A DNA stretch of 64,000 nt from Tomocerus qinae (Eukaryota; Arthropoda; Collembola; Entomobryomorpha; Tomoceridae), in the NCBI GenBank assembly GCA_020055645.1, contig CM034547.1, positions 10,510,513 through 10,574,512 of the forward strand, given 5' to 3'. Below, one piece after another: positions 15,544-30,500 of this stretch. Position 1 is the stretch's first letter. Every line of letters starts with the position of its first letter. Under the pieces are notes generated by a model. The model searched no databases. It was not told the origin of the DNA and was given only the letters and a program-made list of their open reading frames with translations. The position numbers were made by a program, and so were the translations under genes.

Positions 15544-18500
15544 GTGAGTCTCAAACTTTTTATTTATGTACTTAGCTACTTTCAGTTTTGCAACGGAAAC
15601 AAAACTTTTTCGTCTCGGTTCCTTTACTTGTCTCTGTATATTTATGTTATACTACTAGTAACTACCATACATATGATGGGATGTCGCTGATGGAGAAATG
15701 AAATTGCATTAGTTTATAATGCAATACAATAGTATTATTCTGAAGTACCATTAGGTTAACTACAGCAAGAGGAAGGCATATAGTTAATGCTGTAAGTAAT
15801 AGCGAAACTACGAGCCGTAACAATAAGCAAGTTTATTGAGTCATTTAGCTGCAGCTGTTGTCACAAGGAAATTTTCTATTTTACACATGAGAGGACATTC
15901 TCGAGTACACATTTGTATTCTTAATGGCACATTCAACTACTTCAAATGAAGTTACAGTCTTTATTGCAGTGTAGGAAGAAAGGTAAGCTAAGTTGTAATG
16001 AGAATTTATGGCATCATATTTTCATACGTTGTTATATCTCTATACAACAATATAAATACAATTTGCTCACAATCTCCATTATAAATGACTTTTTCACATT
16101 TACACTCCCTACTTTCAGTCCCGAGTTGCTTTTCACATATTATATAGTTTCTAATCGGTCGGGTCAAGTAAATGTAAATGTCTAGCTACTACAGGAATGT
16201 GCCCCCCAACTTTGTAATTTTACGTTATCGTAAAATGGAATACATTATACAACATTCTAGGACTTCTTTCATACCTAATACTGATATTATTCTACCTGTT
16301 CCCTCTAAGAAATGACGATGTAATAATAATGGTACTTATACACTGTTAGTTAGGGTTAGCTATTTACTTGGCTAGTAGTTTCAAATGGAAAGGGACAATA
16401 GCCACCATAAAATACGCAGGTACAAATTCAACTGGGCTTGACAACATGGGTTTCTTTATTAGTCAATTTCAGTTGTACCTACAAACTTGATGACGCAACC
16501 TGGAAAATACTCTTGTTGTCTGTTAGTTAAATATGGAACAATCCGCAGCACACAATAATAGCGTTTCTGTTCGCAGTTAGGCGTAATTGGTAGAAAGTCA
16601 TGTGTAAATGTGAACTTGACTTCACACTTTATAAACTAAAATCTCGTCTCTCACTCTCCTACCTAATATGGCGTTGAGAAATACTGTCTCTTTGAATGCT
16701 CGTTCCTGTCTGTAATAAATGACAGCGAGGAGAAACAGACAACCGAAGGAATGGGTGCTTGGCTATGAATGCCATTTCTCTTTTTTTTCTCTACCAGATA
16801 CAGGAAGAATTATTTAGGTACCACTACGTAATACTAACTTGTAAACCTACCCAGTTACAATACCATTTCAGTCTCAGACACGCACATTTTTGTCTGCCCT
16901 ACACTAACTACTACTATTTACGTAGGTAGTTATACTTAGAGTAGTATAAGTAGGTACAAATAATTATCCATTTGTAGTGTGGAAATACTTTCCCACTCCA
17001 AAGCGTAATCTTATCACAGTTACTTGCAGGAACTTTTGAAATAAAGGAATATAACATTAAAGGTAAATAGAACTTATCAGCCACTCATACAGGGGAGGAG
17101 GAAAGCAATATTTTATTTCATTTCAGCACAGATAGCTAATTGAGTTGAATTCATAATTACAAGTATATATTCAGAATGTAAATACAGATTTATAGATTCT
17201 GTTAAAACTAGATGGAAATCTATTTCCATTTGTGATTTAGTAATGGTATTATTGTGAGACGCATAAGGAGTGGAAACTTAATGAAAGGTGACACTTGGAC
17301 TTAGTGTCCACTAATGAAATTGTATAGGTATAAAATTTCATCTGATAAAGTGATGATAGGTTCAGAAATGCAGTTAAAATATTTTGTAGTCTGTATTGGA
17401 TAGGACATATAAGGAGTGTAAGAAAGTTCAGTGCAGGTGGAATTTTCTTTGGCTTTTCTCTCATCTCACAATCAGTCAACCAAACTTAACTGAACTCAAC
17501 ACTGTCTTGCCTTGGCTGACTAGGTAATATATAATAATGCACCTACAAGAGTTAAATATTGTAAAATATGCTTCAAGTTGTCAGCAAGACGGGGGAAAGG
17601 ATGGAATATAAATGACCCTTTTCAGAGCTGGGCTCTGTATTTTAGTTTTTTCGTTGGTCTGCATTCGATGATATGTAAAAGTATATGAAAAAAAGCTTTG
17701 TGGAAATACTTGGCTATGGTATACGACATTATAATATACCTGATACTACAGAATTCAAACATGTACCGTATATATAATCATGCGCAGAGAAATGTCTAAT
17801 TTTAAAGCAAGGCACGATCTTGTTACTTTAGGCAAAATAGGATTACATGGAAACACAGGCGGTGTGACTTTACAGGAGAAGGGAATCACCGGACGTGTGG
17901 AATTACCGACGCTTCCAAAAGTCGTGCAAGTAAACTTGTACGTGTAGTTAGCAGCCATAACTGGCATTCTTAGCACATTTAAATGTTGTTAAACATAATT
18001 CCAATCCAGATTTACATAACATGTTGAAATAATATGTTGATAACAATCAATTTTTAAAGTCTAAAGCAATTAAAACTTGGGTTTATAATTAAAATATAGA
18101 ATTATTAACTTAATTAATAAATATTATAGTACAATAATTGATATTGTTCTTCGTACATTGAAATAATAGATATATTAGATGCTGGATTCCAGCATTAGTT
18201 AGCCTACACAAACTTAATACCATACCACTGCAAGCGGCGGTAGTTGCACAGCGCCGGTGATTCCTGTCTCCTGTGAAGTCGCATCGCCTGTATTTCCCTG
18301 CCACCGCAAAATAGTCCCTTGGATCTTATTTCCAGGGATAAAAAATATTTTCCCTATAGTGGAAGCCAGAGGTATAGTTCTTTAGGTATAGTGATAGAAT
18401 GGAAGGTAAGTTTAAGTAGACACTTTGAAAAAATTCAAAGTCAAGTCCGAGTCGTAAATGATTAGAGTTGAACAGTACTACTACCTAAAGATAAACCCTT

Positions 18501-21500
18501 GGAGTACGTACACATTGAAATGTGTGTCTAAGTCAGGTTGGAGGAGTATAAGTAGCATAAGTACTTTACTCTGGTATCTTCCTAGAGTCGTAAATAGGGA
18601 GAAGGGTTGACTAACTATCTCTAAGGTGCTCATCCATCCATCTTTCAATGTCTGTCTTGTTTTACTCGAGTTTAAGATAGTATTTAGCTAAGGAAAGACA
18701 CGTCTTCTCAGTACCTACGATTAGTATCATATTCTTCTGAGGCGAGATGCTGAATGCTATGTCTTGTGAGTATATAAGCATCTTCGACTAGTGAAGCATC
18801 TGGTCGGATTCCATAACGGCAATTATGTACTATGGCATGGGTCTGATGCGTTACTACACACAATAGATTAGATAGACGAGATTTGATGCAGTGCGCGAGA
18901 GGAACTTAACCCAAAATTATTTCTCATGTAATTATCAATAAAATCCCCCCATTTTATGGCAGATGGGCGCGAGCATAAAAATGTTATCTGGAAGTCTTTT
19001 TATCTCAAGTTGAAAACATGACACCCAAAAGCTATCTCCCCACTAAACGCAATAACAAGCAGTCTATGAATTCATTCAAGAATTTTTATGTTTTGATTGC
19101 AGAACAATTCCTTAGATAGTGTAGTAAAAAGAATTAAGTACGCGTATAATATAAATACAATCTGTTAGAATGCCCAGGATTTAAAACTTGAGATTTTGGA
19201 TAGAACAGCAAAAAAGTTTGTTCTTTGTCTACCTAATTATTGCGGTATGTAAAACTTTGCGGGGTGGTAGTGTGTAGGTGCGTTTGTGTTTCTGTAGTCG
19301 TCATTCAACAGAAAACGAGCACAGTATTTTGATTTATTACCTTGTTCATTTACAGCTGCTATTTTCTTTTCTCTAGATCCTGACAGTTTCCAATTTGGGA
19401 TGTGAGATTCTAAGCTGAGCTATGTAATATTAAGGGATATAATAAGTATGTACCTGTCATATCAACACTATAAGTATGCATTCAAGGAATACCTATACTT
19501 GCGTAGATTATGCAACATCATAGCAGTTTTTTCCTTGTTTACAACTACAATTATAACGAGAGTTGGCAGATATATCACTACTGCGTTGCGGTTTCAACAA
19601 ATCGTGAATAAAAGCTTTTCGCCCGCTCACATCAGAAGACTAACTACTTTTAATAAGTTTTACCGATACGTGGGCATACGGCACCACTTACTGGACTGAC
19701 ATGATTGCATTACAACAAAGTTATTTAGTAGGAGACATTCTGAGCTAGGCAAGAATAATAATAATATGACTCATTTTGACTCATGTCGGACAGTGATATT
19801 CATCTTCACTCTGAACAAAGGATTTTATCCAGGATCCAGCTTGTGCTGTCTGCAGAGGATAATAAACTACGTAGGTATTTTAATTGCACAACTGCTGGAG
19901 ATAAAGGGCAATGAGATGGAATATTGTGTATCTGTCTCTTGTCATTTGTCGGCCGAGATGAACAGATTGCATCTCGGCTTCACTCTCTCTCTCCCTGTCG
20001 CTATTCTGTTTATCCTGCATTTTCATGTTTAAATGATGGAGGTATGAGTTCATAATATATCTCGAAATGGAATTAGTAGCATATGCAAGCACGAGATTGT
20101 CAAATTGAAAAGGACATGTCTTGTTTCTGTTGCATTATGATTTCTGTTTACTCGAAAAGTGTCAAATGGTTATAGTAATACTTAGTAGCATTTTGATAAT
20201 GCATTAATTCAATTCAAAATTCAAACTGCAATTCTGTTTTCCTTTGACTTTGCAGCCGGTGGCAGATTCGAGGTTGATGAGAGATCTGGAGTGGTCCGAA
20301 CCCGAGGGAATGATGCATTTCAACTGGATATGGAATACGTTTTGTATGTAAAAGCCGAAGATCAAAATGGTCGTTTGGATGACCGAAGATTTCAATCTAC
20401 TCCTGAGGAACGGCTCTCGATTGTCGGAGGAAAAAGACCGCCACAATTCTACATGCCCAAATATGAAGCTGAGATACCCGAGAATCGGAAGAAAGACTCT
20501 GAGTAAGCTAAATACTTTTGCTCATGCATGACTTTTATTGGCTTGGGATACATCAAATGCTTTGTCTGCATAATTAACTATTTTATGAGTTTATTGCCTG
20601 GAGTAAAAGAAGTGAGGAATTCTGGGAATGTACACGAATACATTCTTGAAAAATAATCCTATCAGGAATATCAAAAGATAATCAAATGCTCCTCATCAAA
20701 ATATCCCTAAATCAGGTTCTTATGAAATGTAGTCTTAACTTTAGTGTTCTTTGGAAAATCACAAAAATGTGCTAACTGAAAAGTACATAATTCGGTAGGC
20801 ACGTCAAAGTCAAACATGGCATTGCTAACAAGACATTACATGATTGGATTGCTACTTATTCTGTCACTTGGGATGCGAAAAGTTTGCAAGTTAACTACGT
20901 ATGTAATATTTTCACGGGATACGTATAGACTTTTAGTTACATGTGTGAATTGAATTTCAAGAGCTAATATTATGCGAATGTATATACTTTCAGGAGTTTG
21001 CAGAAGAAGAGGGTGCATATTTAGTTAGGGAGTTCAGAAGGGCAATGTTCCGTGAAGTAATGTTTGTCTGAAGCAAGGCACAAACTTACTGTTTTCACAC
21101 GACGAATAGAACAAACGAGATTTTCCTTGCTAAAAATAAATAATTGCTCAAAGTATACATATCATAGCAATGATACCTCCGAAGTTGTCTCAGAGCAAAC
21201 ATTTTGAAGGTATGACTCGGCAGGTATGCGAATTGGTACCTGTAATGTATATGATTGATATAAGTACTTAACCACACAAAAGAAGGGAAAATGTTAGTTA
21301 ATTTTATGTGTAGCTATTGAGATAAGAATAAAACGCGAAATTCTGTTTTGCTTTATGCAGAAGTCGTACAGAATAAAACTTACAGAACAGATAGTCTTTT
21401 AATATGAATGTTCTTTTTGATGATTTACTTTTATTTGTGGTATTTATTTCACTCTAGTTCAAAGAGCTGTAGTAACCTTTCATGTATTTCCATTACATTT

Positions 21501-24500
21501 AATTCAATTTCCAATTCTTATGAATTTCTTGAGAAATCCCGTGAATCATAACGTTACCAACTAATGCTATGTAAACATTATACTGTCATCTGAGCCAAAG
21601 CTTTACTTCCAAGAAGTATTTTCTCATTTTAAGGAGGAGCATAAGCATTACTCCGAATTTCCATCGTTAAAATTTATCTACTAGCAGAGTTATAGTTCAA
21701 TATCTCTGCTTTGCTTAGAATTTTAGTACTTAGGTACTTAGGTACCTATAAAAGTATTTCTTTGCGGTGATATAGATGTATTGCTTATACCATGACTGTA
21801 TGGGAATGAATTTTATAATTTATTGTCTCATACACACTGAACTTTAATATTCAAACATGGATTTGCAGAAGCTGTGACTGTTTTGATAAGAGAAAGTTAT
21901 CCTCCCTAACCAGCAATTCTCAGGAAAACAATTATCCGTAACTTTCTACTTAGGCAATCTGAGATGTATTAGGGTTTAATTAGATTGTTTATGACCAAAG
22001 TCATAATGTTGCTCCTGTTTCATTATGTTGTGCATTAATTCAGAAATAATTTAAGTACAAATCCAATGATAAAGCAATCCATTTGGAGCACTACAACGAA
22101 ATAATTAACATCAATTTTGCTCATACGAAATAATAGCGTCAGACTTGTTAAGTTCATCATAGAGCTATAATATTTTGGCTGAATGAATTACTGGGAACTA
22201 ATTGGCAATTAGATGCTCCTTGGTAGATGTGTGCTAATAATTATCTATCTTTGAAAACCACAAATAAATTCCCGTGTCAATTAAATACGAGAGCATGTAA
22301 CAGTAGTGCCCATGAATTACCACCTCCTATCATTCTCAAGTGATATACCCTTCAGCCCATCTGAATCTATGTCTAACTAAGTACAAGTGAATTTGCTTTG
22401 TTATTGTTACGTGTTGAGCCTGAACTGAACTAATTTGTGGAGAAAGAATCTTCTCCCGTGAAGAATGTAAGGTTTTTATTACTTTCTCTTTGCTTACATT
22501 GCTACTAGACAGATCTCGCAGAAAGGAACTGTACTAGTCTAATGCAGCTTTAATTTTCTTAAGACCAAGTAGAAGTAAAAGGGCACCAGTAGTTATACAC
22601 GACTGTAGCTTCCCAGCCTTTCTTTCTATTAGCAGTACGGAATATTGAGAATTCTCTATAGAATAGAGTATTTCTATATAAGTATAATAAATACATTATA
22701 TCTCACTTTTCCGAGCTCATGCAACTGGACCTTATCTCGACTATACTAAATTACAACATTTTTTCTTTCGCTGCTGAGAACACGAGATGGTAATCCAATT
22801 TAGGCTTCTCGTCTTTTTCCTTTTAGACTAGAGTACATTTATATAGCTTCCCGTGTGACTGAATTGATCTGTAAGGAATAAGAACTGTCCCAGTCCAATT
22901 GAACAGAACATCTTGGAGGAGGAAAATAGAATATAGAAAGTTAAGTACTCAGTATAAACTTGCTTCAAGAGTGTTGCTCCTACTAAATCTTGTGATATAA
23001 ATACTACTGTTTACGTAAAAGACGAAAAAGAAAAGGGACTTAACTTATTTTCACAGAAAAACACATTACACGCTTTACTAACATTGTGTTGTGATAGTGG
23101 GACTCTGGGAACTAGAACTACCGAAATCATATGGAGTCTTGTCTTTCGCTGTCTGCAATATAAAACCAATAGAAGTAATAAGTAAGGATTATTGAATTGA
23201 AGATAGAGAGGAGAAAGTTTCATTATTATTGCCATTGTTTTTCCCGAGAACTGGATTACATTTTCGTCGTTGTTGATGGTGTTGGGATATCGATGTTAAA
23301 TGTTTGCTTTTCTATTCCAGCTCAAAGACACATTTTCACACTATTATATTGTTAACCCTACCAATACACTGTGTCATGCTGTTACAGGTTACATAAAACT
23401 AGGATTTAACTCTGATTTATAAAAACAATCACTAAAAACATTATTTACCAATGTGCATGTAACTCACAATAAAAAGAACTTTCCCCTTTAGTATGCTTGA
23501 CATTTTTGTGCAAATGGATTGGTAAAACAATGTATTCCATCCATCCACCATTGCTGAAACGGAAATTGAATGTGAGAACTGACGCAAGGCGTTTTCAAGA
23601 TTGCGTCTTTGTCTACACTATTATACTGTTACGAAAATGGTCATGTAACATTTTTATGTGTGATATAATAGGATAGCTCAACTATATTCTAGTACAGATG
23701 TTGAGATACAGTAAATATAAGTAGTAACCAGCCACTATTACCACTGCTGACTAAATATCTTTTCTATGAGATTCATATCTCGATCTTCTTCAGGCTTCGT
23801 GTAGTCATCAATTTACTTTTATTTACATTTGGTAGCTTTGAAATGCATAATATTATTTCAATGCAATAAAATCTACACATTATGTAACTTGTCTAAGTTA
23901 TATTATTGTACTGATAAGCATAAAAGAGACTTCCATATTTTATTAGGTACACTACAGACCTATACTTACAGTTTAAGAATGCAATGTATTATTATTGTAC
24001 TTTTCTATTGCTGTACAATGCAATATCATCTTCAAAATCAAAGGTGTTGCCTTTGAGCTCATTCTGTTGATGTTCAACATTCAACAGAATTTCGGGCGTA
24101 TACCAACCAGTAAACTGCAAACAAATACATCTATTCATTTATCCCAAGTACCTAAAGCAAAGAGAAGTCATATAAAATTCTAAGATATGACAAGGCGTTG
24201 CCACTATCATTTTTCATGTGGGAAACTGTATTTCATTTTCTCAATGGTCAATTGAACTCCTTTTGCCAATGCCAATGTCAATTTCCGTCTAAGAGGATAC
24301 ATAAAAATACATTATGACAAATGCCTTGAACCTACCAACTATACATTAATAACAAATATTTTCGGATTAGTTTAATTTTGGGAGGTGATACAAAAAAGTA
24401 TAACTAATTTGCATAAAAATCATTTTATGCACTTTACAACTTACATGGTATCACTACTACATTGCATGTCTAAATACAATAACTTGCCTATCAATTTTAT

Positions 24501-27500
24501 TATAATGTGCATTGTTTCCATTATCGAAGTCACCCAATCCACAAACATTTATTGCGATGAGAATTATTTAGACCTGAAATTAAGTCTCAAAATAGTTTAC
24601 AAACGAAAGCTTTATGTGTAACTTTGTACGTAAAATGTCGATACACGAAAGTACATGATGGAACTGCAGATAAGACAGTTTTTGAGACGTGGGTCAGAAA
24701 GAAGTAAACTGCCAAGCGCTAACTAACGACAGGAGAGTTGAGTCGTAGACGTGTACATTTCTTTTTGTGCGAAAGTTGCTACGTAATATGGTAGTGTGGC
24801 AAGGTTGTTAAAGTAAACTTATGCGGACCATTCAACTTTACAAGACTTGAGCTGAATACTTATCTGATGTAATTTACAATTGTAGGCTTTTTGAGCCGAT
24901 TCGGGTTTATGGCTTAAGAAATGACTTGTCTAGCTTCACTGTATTATGCATTCAGTTCCTCCAGTGAAGCAACATATTTATTTCATTCAGATACTCTACA
25001 AAGTACAAGCAGGTAATCTACGGTAGTGTCTATAGTCTATCTTTACGTATGAAATGCGTCAGATCCCAAAGTTCAATTTCAAACCTGAATTTTTTATATG
25101 ACCAATTTTTATCCCTGAAAAAAGATCAGATCATTCAATTTTACTTTATTTGTATTACGAACCCCTCCTGGACATGACAACACATTTAAATTCACGCACA
25201 ACCCTTTTTAGTATTGACTGTTTATACATTTACATGCGTGCGTTGCGTAGAAAATTAGTTTAACATTGTTAGTGACTCCGTATAAGTCTAACTCAATTTT
25301 ATTGTGCAGTGAAGCATGTATATCTATGAGGAGCCTACGGTAATATTAACACTTGGAAGAATAAGCAACCTGTAAGACTTCGTAATGAATTTTTGAGTTG
25401 GAACATGATGCTAAGTTTATTATGCTTATTTTCGAAGTTAAAACGGCAGATTAATACAAAATTGAAACTGCTAATGAAGGTATCATCAAAAAATAGTATC
25501 TTATATTACTTATGATGCCTATAATATACTTTTCATATGGATGTAGATTCTATTTAAGTTACAGGTTGGAACAATCATCTAAAAACAAAGAAATGTTTTA
25601 CCCCAGGTAATACTATGGTATATGTTAGCCTAGGGAATAGTGTTGACTTGTCTTGACTTCTTGTCTTTTCGAGATTTGACAGAGTTATAATTTATCGGTA
25701 TGTGGTAATGTTATGTTATGTAATGTTTATAGATATAAAATAAAACTGACAAAAGAGAAGGGATATATTTTGACAGGAAATAACGAGGGTAAGAAGAGGA
25801 GTGAGTTCATAAAGTGTATACAGAAATATAATAGAGTTGGTGTGATGGAAGAGTCATAAAATACAGAGCAGTAGTAACACCAAAGAAGGGCACATTATTT
25901 TTACGAGCGTCCTGCTTTACGTTTCTTGTCTTTTAACAAAGCATAGAAACATCAGGAATAGTAACTGTGAGCCCATATCCAAGTTCATTGTGTTTGTGTG
26001 CTCAGGGAGACCCTTTAGTTGAGTCAGTAGAGTATACCTACCTAAAAGTTAAGTAATGATGCTGCAGACAGAATGAAGTTCAAGTTGGTTTAGTAATTGG
26101 AAGTTTACATTAGAATCATATAGTGATAATGACAAATGTATATTACCCTTCTCTGGGAAGAGACCCAACTATAAAATACTTGACGAACATTGTGGTTATT
26201 TAGGCTTATTAGGTACTATAGTTTGCACAAGTTAGAGTGGATAATATGTTTTTCAAGTTAGGGATAATGTAATTCGTAACAATAATATGCATAGGAGCTG
26301 ACGCAAGAGATTCCCTTAGTCTTTGTACAAATAAATAGAAATACAATACCAGTGAACCCAGAGTAGAGCAGTGGTACTTAAATAGCTACCAGAGTGCATT
26401 CATCAGAGTAGGAGTTTTATTCGTCTGGCTGCACTAACTGAAACAAGAGTGCACCAAAAAAAGTGAAACGCCTCTCCTCTCATAAACCACTTTTACCAAC
26501 TTTCGAGTCCAAATTAAATTCAAAGTTACCAAACCATGATACCAATAATGCTACCACAAACAACCATATTCTCGTAAATTAGGAAACATTTACTAACCTA
26601 GTCCTCATAACGGTTAAGATTTAGCTTTTGATCATTTCTTTTGAGTACGTACCATATACAAACATTTCTACACATTACACATGGTTCTTTTGCTTTGTAA
26701 ATAGCCTGAAAACCAATTTTGTAGCGAATGGCGAAAGTTGGCACGATTTAATTCTACTTTTGTACTTGAAGATATTATTTTAGTATAATTTTAAATGGAA
26801 ATTGTGAGCACCTGATAATTGATTTCCAGCATTCACTGAACTTTGATTAACCATTAAAGGGCAATTGTGTTGAAGTTAGTGTAAACATAGAAAAGCATTG
26901 GAAGGATCAATTCTGAACCGAATAATTGAAATTGTAGTAAAAGCACCTGAATAATAAATTTTGCATTGCATTGTAGCATGCTAAATAAAAGGGTCAAAAA
27001 TTGTTCATAGATAAGCAAAATTTGAGTTGAGCAGCGATGTAGATTCATATGTGAAAACTGAGTTGAATTGAAGATGGTATGTAAAAAGAATAGAATGGCG
27101 CTATCTCGGTCATATCTGTAAGAAAAAGAGATTCTCATAAAGTGGAATGAGAAACAAAGGAAAACAAGGAAAGGGTAGAGAAGAAGGATATTATTGCTTT
27201 GCCATCGCGTCTAGCTCCATTCTTCCCACTCTTTACTTCACTCACTTTCACAGTCGTTTTAACTGGAGTGTATGTGTGTTATGCACGTACGGAATGAACA
27301 CATTCTCCCTTTATCTTTATTTTATATTTCCATAAGAAACGAGATAGCAAACTTGGAAGAAGAGTGCAATAACCAAGTCAGTTGTATCCAAGCAAAGAAG
27401 ACTTGTTACAATATTTCTTCATTTAAACTGTCAGAATCTCTTTGGTGGTTGGCTACGATGCCCTTCCTTCACTTTCTTCTCACTTTCTTCTTCTGAGAAC

Positions 27501-30500
27501 TGAACTGCACCGCAGAACTTCAGTCAGCAGTTCAGCGGCGGCCGAAAACTAGTAAATCCCCTTCTACTCTTCTGAATATGAAAGAGAAGTGTTATTACAT
27601 ACTAAATATACTGCACTCCATATACTAATATGAAACTATTGATATAAGCTACTGTATGAAATATACTACTTGAGTAGGCATAATATCTTCTGCTTATGAA
27701 TTTACTGATTCAGCAACTTTCTCTTTCTATTGTCACTTAACTGAGCTTTAGTTATTTGTTTAACAATAGTTTACCTAACAGCTTTCTTATTTACAAGCAA
27801 TATTATATGATATCATATTGGCTGATGGAGGTACTGTTGTTGTTCTCATTTCATTTAGCGATGCCAATAGGTTTCGTGGAATATCCTTAATTACCCTATG
27901 CTAAAAGAGTATAAATAAGTACCTCCAAATATTACTGTGGATGATAACTGAATAGTAACATTTTCTTGGGCTGAACAATGATGCAAAATAATATGGGAAT
28001 TTGAATACAACTGGATGGGGATTGGGGATATAATAATATTGGAAAGGTACTCATCCAAAGCGGGAACATAAACTATCTGAGTAATATTTAGTGCATTAAA
28101 TTATTTTGCAAAACCTGGATTTAGCATCTGAGGTTCAAAATTATCTGTCATGCCATTGTTAAACATAAATATCTCATGCAAATCGTTAGCTTCGTATTTA
28201 TGCCAGTTGTCCATGTGCCAACTTGCTTGGCTGTATATTAATGTCATCTCAGGAGAAAGTGAATAGATGATAAATTTTTTTATTCTAACAGTGCTTGTGA
28301 TTTTTCAAAGTTATTTCGAGACGACGAAAATCATGTAGTAGCGTAATAGGGAATATTAAAGGTAACATCAGTATGTAAGATGTTCTGTAAAACAAAAAAA
28401 GTTTAAGATAAATGTAAAGTTGAGTCAAGTGGCAAAAGTAATAGCTGCTTTTGGAGCATTAAGAGTACAAAAATGCAACTTATCGTTAGCAAGAAAAGAG
28501 AAGCACTAGCAGCTATACAGTTCTGCAGAAAAATACGATGTGCAATGTGCAGTATCATTTTGGAAGTACTGCACTGTGAATGATACACATAAAAGTTACC
28601 CGCTTATGGAAGAAAAACTGACAATTTAGACAAGATTGTAGCCCAGCCAAAGAAACTTAACTAAGAGGCAGCTGTAATGGGATACTAATGAATTTTTAAA
28701 GTGTTCATTTCTGGGAATGCACCAGTGAAAACACTCGACTGCATCATCGCATTACATTAAATCGCATTTTATAAAGTCCATAGACTAGATACATATAATC
28801 ATGGTATAGAAGTCATAATCTGTTCACAGAAAGTAAGATTTACTTTAGCTTCTTCAACCTTATCTTATAGAAATGCAAAATTAGTTGCGTATCGATTTAT
28901 CTCTAGAGTAGTGTTCGTTATATTGTAAAGGAATTTGGATTTCTACTATCAATGTGAAAGAATATAGATCATAGAAACTCAACACAATGGTAATAATAGA
29001 AGTATTTACATAATTAAAACGACTGCTATACAGACTAAGTAGTTACTAATCTGAAGTTCTAAAAATTCTTGTAATCCTGAATTGATTTCTATCCACCCAA
29101 GGAGAAAATTAGAATTCTGAAAATCGATTTTATATAAATGACATCTTTTTATGCTCCAGTGGGTCTAGTATACAATTTCCAAGATGTGACTCGATTAAGA
29201 TATTCTAACCGTAGGCAGTTCACATCACGTAGAGGATACCAGAATCCCAGGAAAATGTAAGGTACATGTAAAGCATTAGTATATTTCCTTCCGACAGTAT
29301 GACAGTTGTATTCTCTTGTTTTTCTTTCGGTAGATAAAATTGTATCCAAAGATGAGCTCAGGGTAGGTTTAACAATTTCTTGCTTTTTATAGCTGTGTGT
29401 ATGTCTACATTAAGCTTGATAATACTATTACTTTTACGTAATAGACAATAATGGTATACGTGCAGTTACACTATAAAAGCAATTATAGTTGTTTATTATG
29501 TTTGTGTGCCTAATCTCTGTGTAGGTACTTTTGTCTTTCAGTGTTTTGTACTTTTACTTATCTCTCTAATCTCCTTCAGCCAGAGAAGCCATATGCATCG
29601 GGTATGTTCATGACAGGAATATAGGACATCATATTATATAAATTATTTGAATGTGCGCAGCTCACTTAACAATACAAATATTTTCCCCGGCTGTCATGTC
29701 GTTTCCCATCAACTTACCTACACTATACACCAGTCGAAAGCTAAAAAGAAGACGTCTTAAAAATATTAGCTCAGTTAAGGCTTTAAAAATGCATTAAATA
29801 GTTCGTGCATTTGTTCTTTTTTTATTTTGCTACTAAGTTACTTAAAAAACTGAGTTCTATGGAGCGACTGACGTATGCTTCCTTCGAAACGTTCTATTAT
29901 CCAAATGGAAAAATGTAGCTAATGCAAATAAATGTCTTTAACTGCAAACAGACGTGTGCTAAGGAAAAAATCTTTTTCAAGCGAAGGGGAAATAGGATTT
30001 ATAAACTATGTGTGGTAGTGACAAGTCCAATTATAAGGAGACCGGGTGTTACTATATTTTTATTTTTCTCCAAGACTTGTGTAAATGTAATTACTGTACC
30101 TGGAGACTCAAGTAACGACAAATTGACTGTGACATTCGACTAATAGAATGCATGCAGGGTCGATATTATAAATAGCTTTGTCATGCAAGTGTATGTCTAA
30201 AGTATTAATTGGTAGGTTACTTACCCTTATGGCCAGGGTTAGGTAATACGTTCGTGAAGACAAAGTGCATGCTCAATCGAACAAAAATGAACACATATTT
30301 GTACTCTTTAGTTAGTCATGGGGAAGTACAGAATGAAAATCGATACTCACGTTATACGAAGAAAGTTAAAGATAGGGTGCATTGGTGAAGATAATGTTCA
30401 CTCTATATGACCTCAGCCAGAGAGTCTGACATTGACAAGACAACTGCTGTCTCTTCCAATCCTTTCTGATCCGTTTATTCAAAGTTATTTCTCGCTGGAT

